From positions 5,768,501-5,832,500 of the forward strand of contig CM052358.1 in NCBI GenBank assembly GCA_028551475.1: a stretch of DNA of 64,000 nucleotides, read 5' to 3'. The DNA is from Casuarina equisetifolia. Lineage: Eukaryota > Streptophyta > Magnoliopsida > Fagales > Casuarinaceae. Below the pieces are notes generated by a model. That model had not been told where the DNA came from. It made no database searches and saw only the letters and a program-made list of their open reading frames with translations. The translations under genes and the position numbers were made by a program. Shown here piece by piece: positions 60,686 through 64,000 of this stretch (its first letter is position 1; every line of letters begins with the position of its first letter).

Positions 60686-62829
60686 CGAGGATGAAATGCT
60701 GATGATGTTCTCTCAAAATAAAGGAAACTTATGTCTAGACATGATTGCAGGATAGGGATCTTCATCGGTTGTCAAAATGTTAAGAGTTGGTAATTGGTGG
60801 GCTGCAACCAGAAGGATCTGAGAATTCGAAATTTTCAGCTGTTGCCAGGTACTGTGTTTAGCTGCTTCATCTCCATAACTGTCTGCCATCTATTTCGGTA
60901 TTGCTTGTGCCGCATGTTAATCATCTTTTTTGTGGACCTTGTAGATGCCTTCAAGGGGAGCTTTCAGCCCCATGGTATATGCTCTATGTTTTTAATTTTA
61001 TTCTATGTTGTCCTATATTGATCAGGATTTTGGTATATGCTTACATTTGATCTAATTTGGCAGAGTTTGGCTTTCATCATGGATTTTGTTCATCATAAAC
61101 TCTGCTGCTTCTGAGAATACCATGTTTGATAATTCAGTAATCAGCATGATCTCTAAGGTTGAATTTGAGTTAATCAAGGAGATAATAATGATTGTCTCTT
61201 TTTTGGGACATATCCTTCAAATTTCACTCAATTTTGATCTTTTAGTCTCTAAAAGAAGTGAATACTGGTTTGTAGCCAAGCAGACGTTTACTCAGGCAAT
61301 GGAAAGTGCTCTTTTTTTTTTCTGGAAGCAGCATGTGCTGAAATTGTGATAACCACATTGGATATGTTTTGGCTTGGTTTGTGCGTGCTAGATAGCATGC
61401 TGGAGAGACTGAAAAATGGTGTGTATTTGATTCTACTTGTTGGATAACTAATCAACCAACTTGCTCTCCGGGACAAAATCCCAATATATACTCCAGAAAC
61501 CAGAGAGGCTTCCATGATATGTTTCTCTTCCAGAAGGGCTTGATCTCCAGCAGATTTACCACCTTGAGTCAGAACTATGAAGATCTTATCTGATTGTGTT
61601 TGGCTTGAATTTGCAAGGCATGTGACGTTTGATCTAGTTTGTTAGCGTAGATGGAAGCTTTTAGTCATGGTAATGGTAGCTGAGGTATTGATGCTACCAG
61701 GCAAGGAAATGTGTAGATATTGAGGAATTTAGGGTATGAAACAGCATAGTATATATGGTGCATGTTTTGATAATATTCATAGACAGTAAGTAAGATTTGG
61801 ATTTTGATTTTTATCCACTTTTAACCTGCCCAAATCTTGAAAAATCTCAAGCTTATAGAGCTCAAAAAAGGGTTGCTTTGACATTATATTAGAGTGAATA
61901 TTCATTGTGGGGTTAAGGTTTTAATGTCTCCGAAGTTGATTCCTAGAATTGGCAAAAGCATTAAAGGAGGAAGCTCCTCCAGTTACCAACGAATATGGAC
62001 CATGGTTATGTGAGGGTTTGGATATGGGGAAGGATCAGAGTTGGATCATCTTTCTATATGTTTCTGGTTCGGATGTGGGGTGAAAAGTCCTATGCTACGC
62101 ATCTCTCTTGAAGCGGGGATAAGTTTCAGGATTGGCAGAGGAGAGGATAAAACATGGATTTTGCCTGTTAAGGAATTTTGCTGGTAGTTCAGTTGGGTCA
62201 GTTTAGTCCTCTTTCTTTGTCCAGGGTGTATAGGTGGTATCCACATCAAGCTAGTCGAAGGCATGTTCAGTGAGTTAGCAGACTGCCATCCTCTTGGGTG
62301 GCTGTTCCTTGGTTAATGAATGAGTTCTATTGGTTCTTTTGGTGGAGATGACGTCAAGGATGATATTGACATAACAATATATTTGATTCTCTAATTGCTG
62401 TTTGTTTTTTTTATTTCCCTTCTCTGGATCTCACTTCTCTCCCCATCGCTACCATTATATTTGTGCATCGTTGAATATTGTTTTATTTATTTATTCTCTA
62501 TGGCGGGTTTTTGACTCGTTTAATATGGAGATGCATTATGCATTTAATTCTCTTTATATTCTTCCAGTTTGATGCTGAACACTTTCATGGAAACCCTCAT
62601 TATGCTATAAATTTTTGTTTTTATTTTTTTGGAAGAAAAGATAGTTTACTGGTCGCGAACTTTTTTGAAATGTGTTATTTGTACAGGGCGAATTACAATG
62701 GATGGAATTCTACGTCAATCTGGAAGACACAAGTCCAAGATCAAGCCTTCTTGGGTCCTTTGGTCTTTTCCCTTCACTATCTCGTGTTTTTGCAGAAATG
62801 AGAAAATAAGGGTAAAAGCCAAACAATTT

Positions 62830-63480
62830 TGTAAATATCCTTCATATCAAATGATGTCTTCATTTCCTTTTAACTCCTTTATTTCTTCAATGTTTAGTCC
62901 TGCTGACAACATGTCATTAATGTATATTAATAACCAAGCAGGAGTACAGGAAATTACCATCTATGGCCTCTTGAAGCACTCGGCAATGGTGACTGTGGCA
63001 TATGTTGAATTCATTCTCACTTATGAATTTATCAAATGCGAAGTAACAATATTGAGAAGCCTACTTCTAGTGTGGAAACTTTTCTTCAATTTGCACACCC
63101 GCTTTTGATAAAACCCTTGAGTAACTGCTAAACTAAACATATGCCTAATCAAAGTCATCACAACAGGTAAAAAAGATATCCTTGGAAGTCAATACCATTC
63201 TTTTGTACATGTGCCTCTACTACAAGCCTCTTCTTGAACCGCTTGTTAACTATCAGCATTAGTGTTGATCTGGTGGACCCATCTACACGGTAAGGCTCTA
63301 TAACCTTCTAGAAGTTCATCCAAACCCAAAGTTTGGTTGTGCATTAAAGGGCTTATCGCCTCCATAGCATGCTTCCACTCGACCCATGTCTCCAATTCCA
63401 AGGCCTCATATTACGTTTCTCGCTCACCCATGTCAGTGTACAAGGTACAGTTAAATGTTGAAGGAAGTCTATCTAAAGCA
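62830..63480 (-). mobile_element. fossil Ty1/copia fragment (first part of reverse transcriptase)
   Basis: Minus-strand blocks match the copia reverse transcriptase start, with a W-x-x-AM-type opening near 63.38 kb. A segment matching the region before the palm lies near 63.1-63.25 kb, and a variant of the catalytic YxDD region near 62.92 kb. The copy has many breaks, no terminal repeats in view, and is old. Confidence 0.65.
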
Positions 63481-64000
63481 GGTCTTTGTCCATATGGTGC
63501 AATTTGGAGGATGTGAAGTTAATCTCAGCACATATGTGGCTTAAGCAGTTCCTAAAGAATACAAATTGAACTGAGAATACCTTAAATTACAAAAGTCCCA
63601 ACCCAACAAATTAGGGTTGCGATGAAGAACCCTAATGTCCATATACTGCAATTGGACCAAGATCGTAGCACAAAATAGCAATATTTAGCCATAGATGAAT
63701 TAACTTGAACCCGAAAATGAAAATCCCCGAGTTGGCTAACTCTTAGGGTTATCGTTATAAGATCCTAACACAAGATTTACCACTAACAAGTGCATAGATT
63801 TATTCAAATACAACACAAAAGCACTTGCAGTAGACGAATACAATATTTCCTAAAGTTGTTTTAGCACCACATCTTTCTTTAACGTGCGTTTTTCTATAGA
63901 TAAGTAAAGCCCAAAATGCTGCCGTTAAAGGAGGGAAGTTGGGGAAAAGAGATTCATTCTTGATGATGGAAAATAAGGTCACGACAATATGAAGAAGTTT
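63481..64000. other. right edge of the window, nothing recognised
   Basis: AT-rich DNA with short frames only. It could be the outer part of the adjoining copia relic or plain intergenic sequence. Confidence 0.35.

Larger units (their letters stand above)
59715..62829. other. region downstream of SMG8, no gene confirmed
   Basis: It starts with the SMG8 3' untranslated region and a TC microsatellite. A 110-bp tandem duplication lies at 60466-60685. Beyond 60.8 kb several stretches have moderate GC content and open frames (for example 62478-62801 and 62629-63108), but none has a recognisable domain or supported splice structure. Confidence 0.4.

Noticed and set aside
61900-62300. Possible LINE-type fragment
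   Set aside because: A few phrases on the plus strand recall LINE-associated proteins, but the match is too short and scattered to support.

Overview
This is nuclear DNA from a flowering plant, most likely a eudicot and probably a woody one. Its genes have spliceosomal GT-AG introns up to several kb long, the proteins belong to plant-type families, the intergenic DNA is AT-rich, and there are degraded Ty1/copia fragments and inserted plastid DNA. I cannot name the species.

Five genes can be read with confidence. (1) At 3.1-4.3 kb (+), an intronless STOP1/STOP2-type C2H2 zinc-finger transcription factor. (2) At 8.0-21.6 kb (-), an eight-exon oligoribonuclease (DEDDh 3'-5' exonuclease). (3) At 22.8-27.5 kb (+), a six-exon nuclear gene for plastid ribosomal protein bL9, head-to-head with the oligoribonuclease. 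(4) At 30.2-31.0 kb (-), an intronless ZAT5-like two-finger C2H2 repressor with an EAR motif. (5) At 54.2-59.7 kb (+), a four-exon SMG8-family nonsense-mediated decay factor. All splice junctions given were placed by reading frame and GT-AG sites, and the phases agree. The left edge (2-161) carries what look like the last two exons of an unidentified gene.

Between the genes: 4.3-8.0 kb holds a decayed copia reverse-transcriptase fragment (- strand) with two local tandem duplications. About 31-39 kb is gene-poor. About 39.2-53.2 kb is a repeat block. It starts with a copia integrase fragment, then has a tandem segmental duplication (about 40.1-45.5 and 45.5-49.8 kb). Each copy contains arrays of a 77-bp repeat in opposed orientations. 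In the first copy a roughly 0.6-kb piece of the plastid inverted repeat (trnN-GUU and flanks) sits between the opposed arrays. A second plastid relic, trnT-UGU, lies at 50.4 kb, followed by an antisense copia fragment and a 0.7-kb direct repeat pair. The right end (62.8-63.5 kb) has another antisense copia fragment.

The five genes are not a functional cluster. The plausible links are the shared divergent promoter region of the oligoribonuclease and bL9 genes, and a loose RNA-metabolism theme (oligoribonuclease, SMG8). The most unusual structure is the foldback-like arrangement of 77-bp arrays enclosing plastid DNA.
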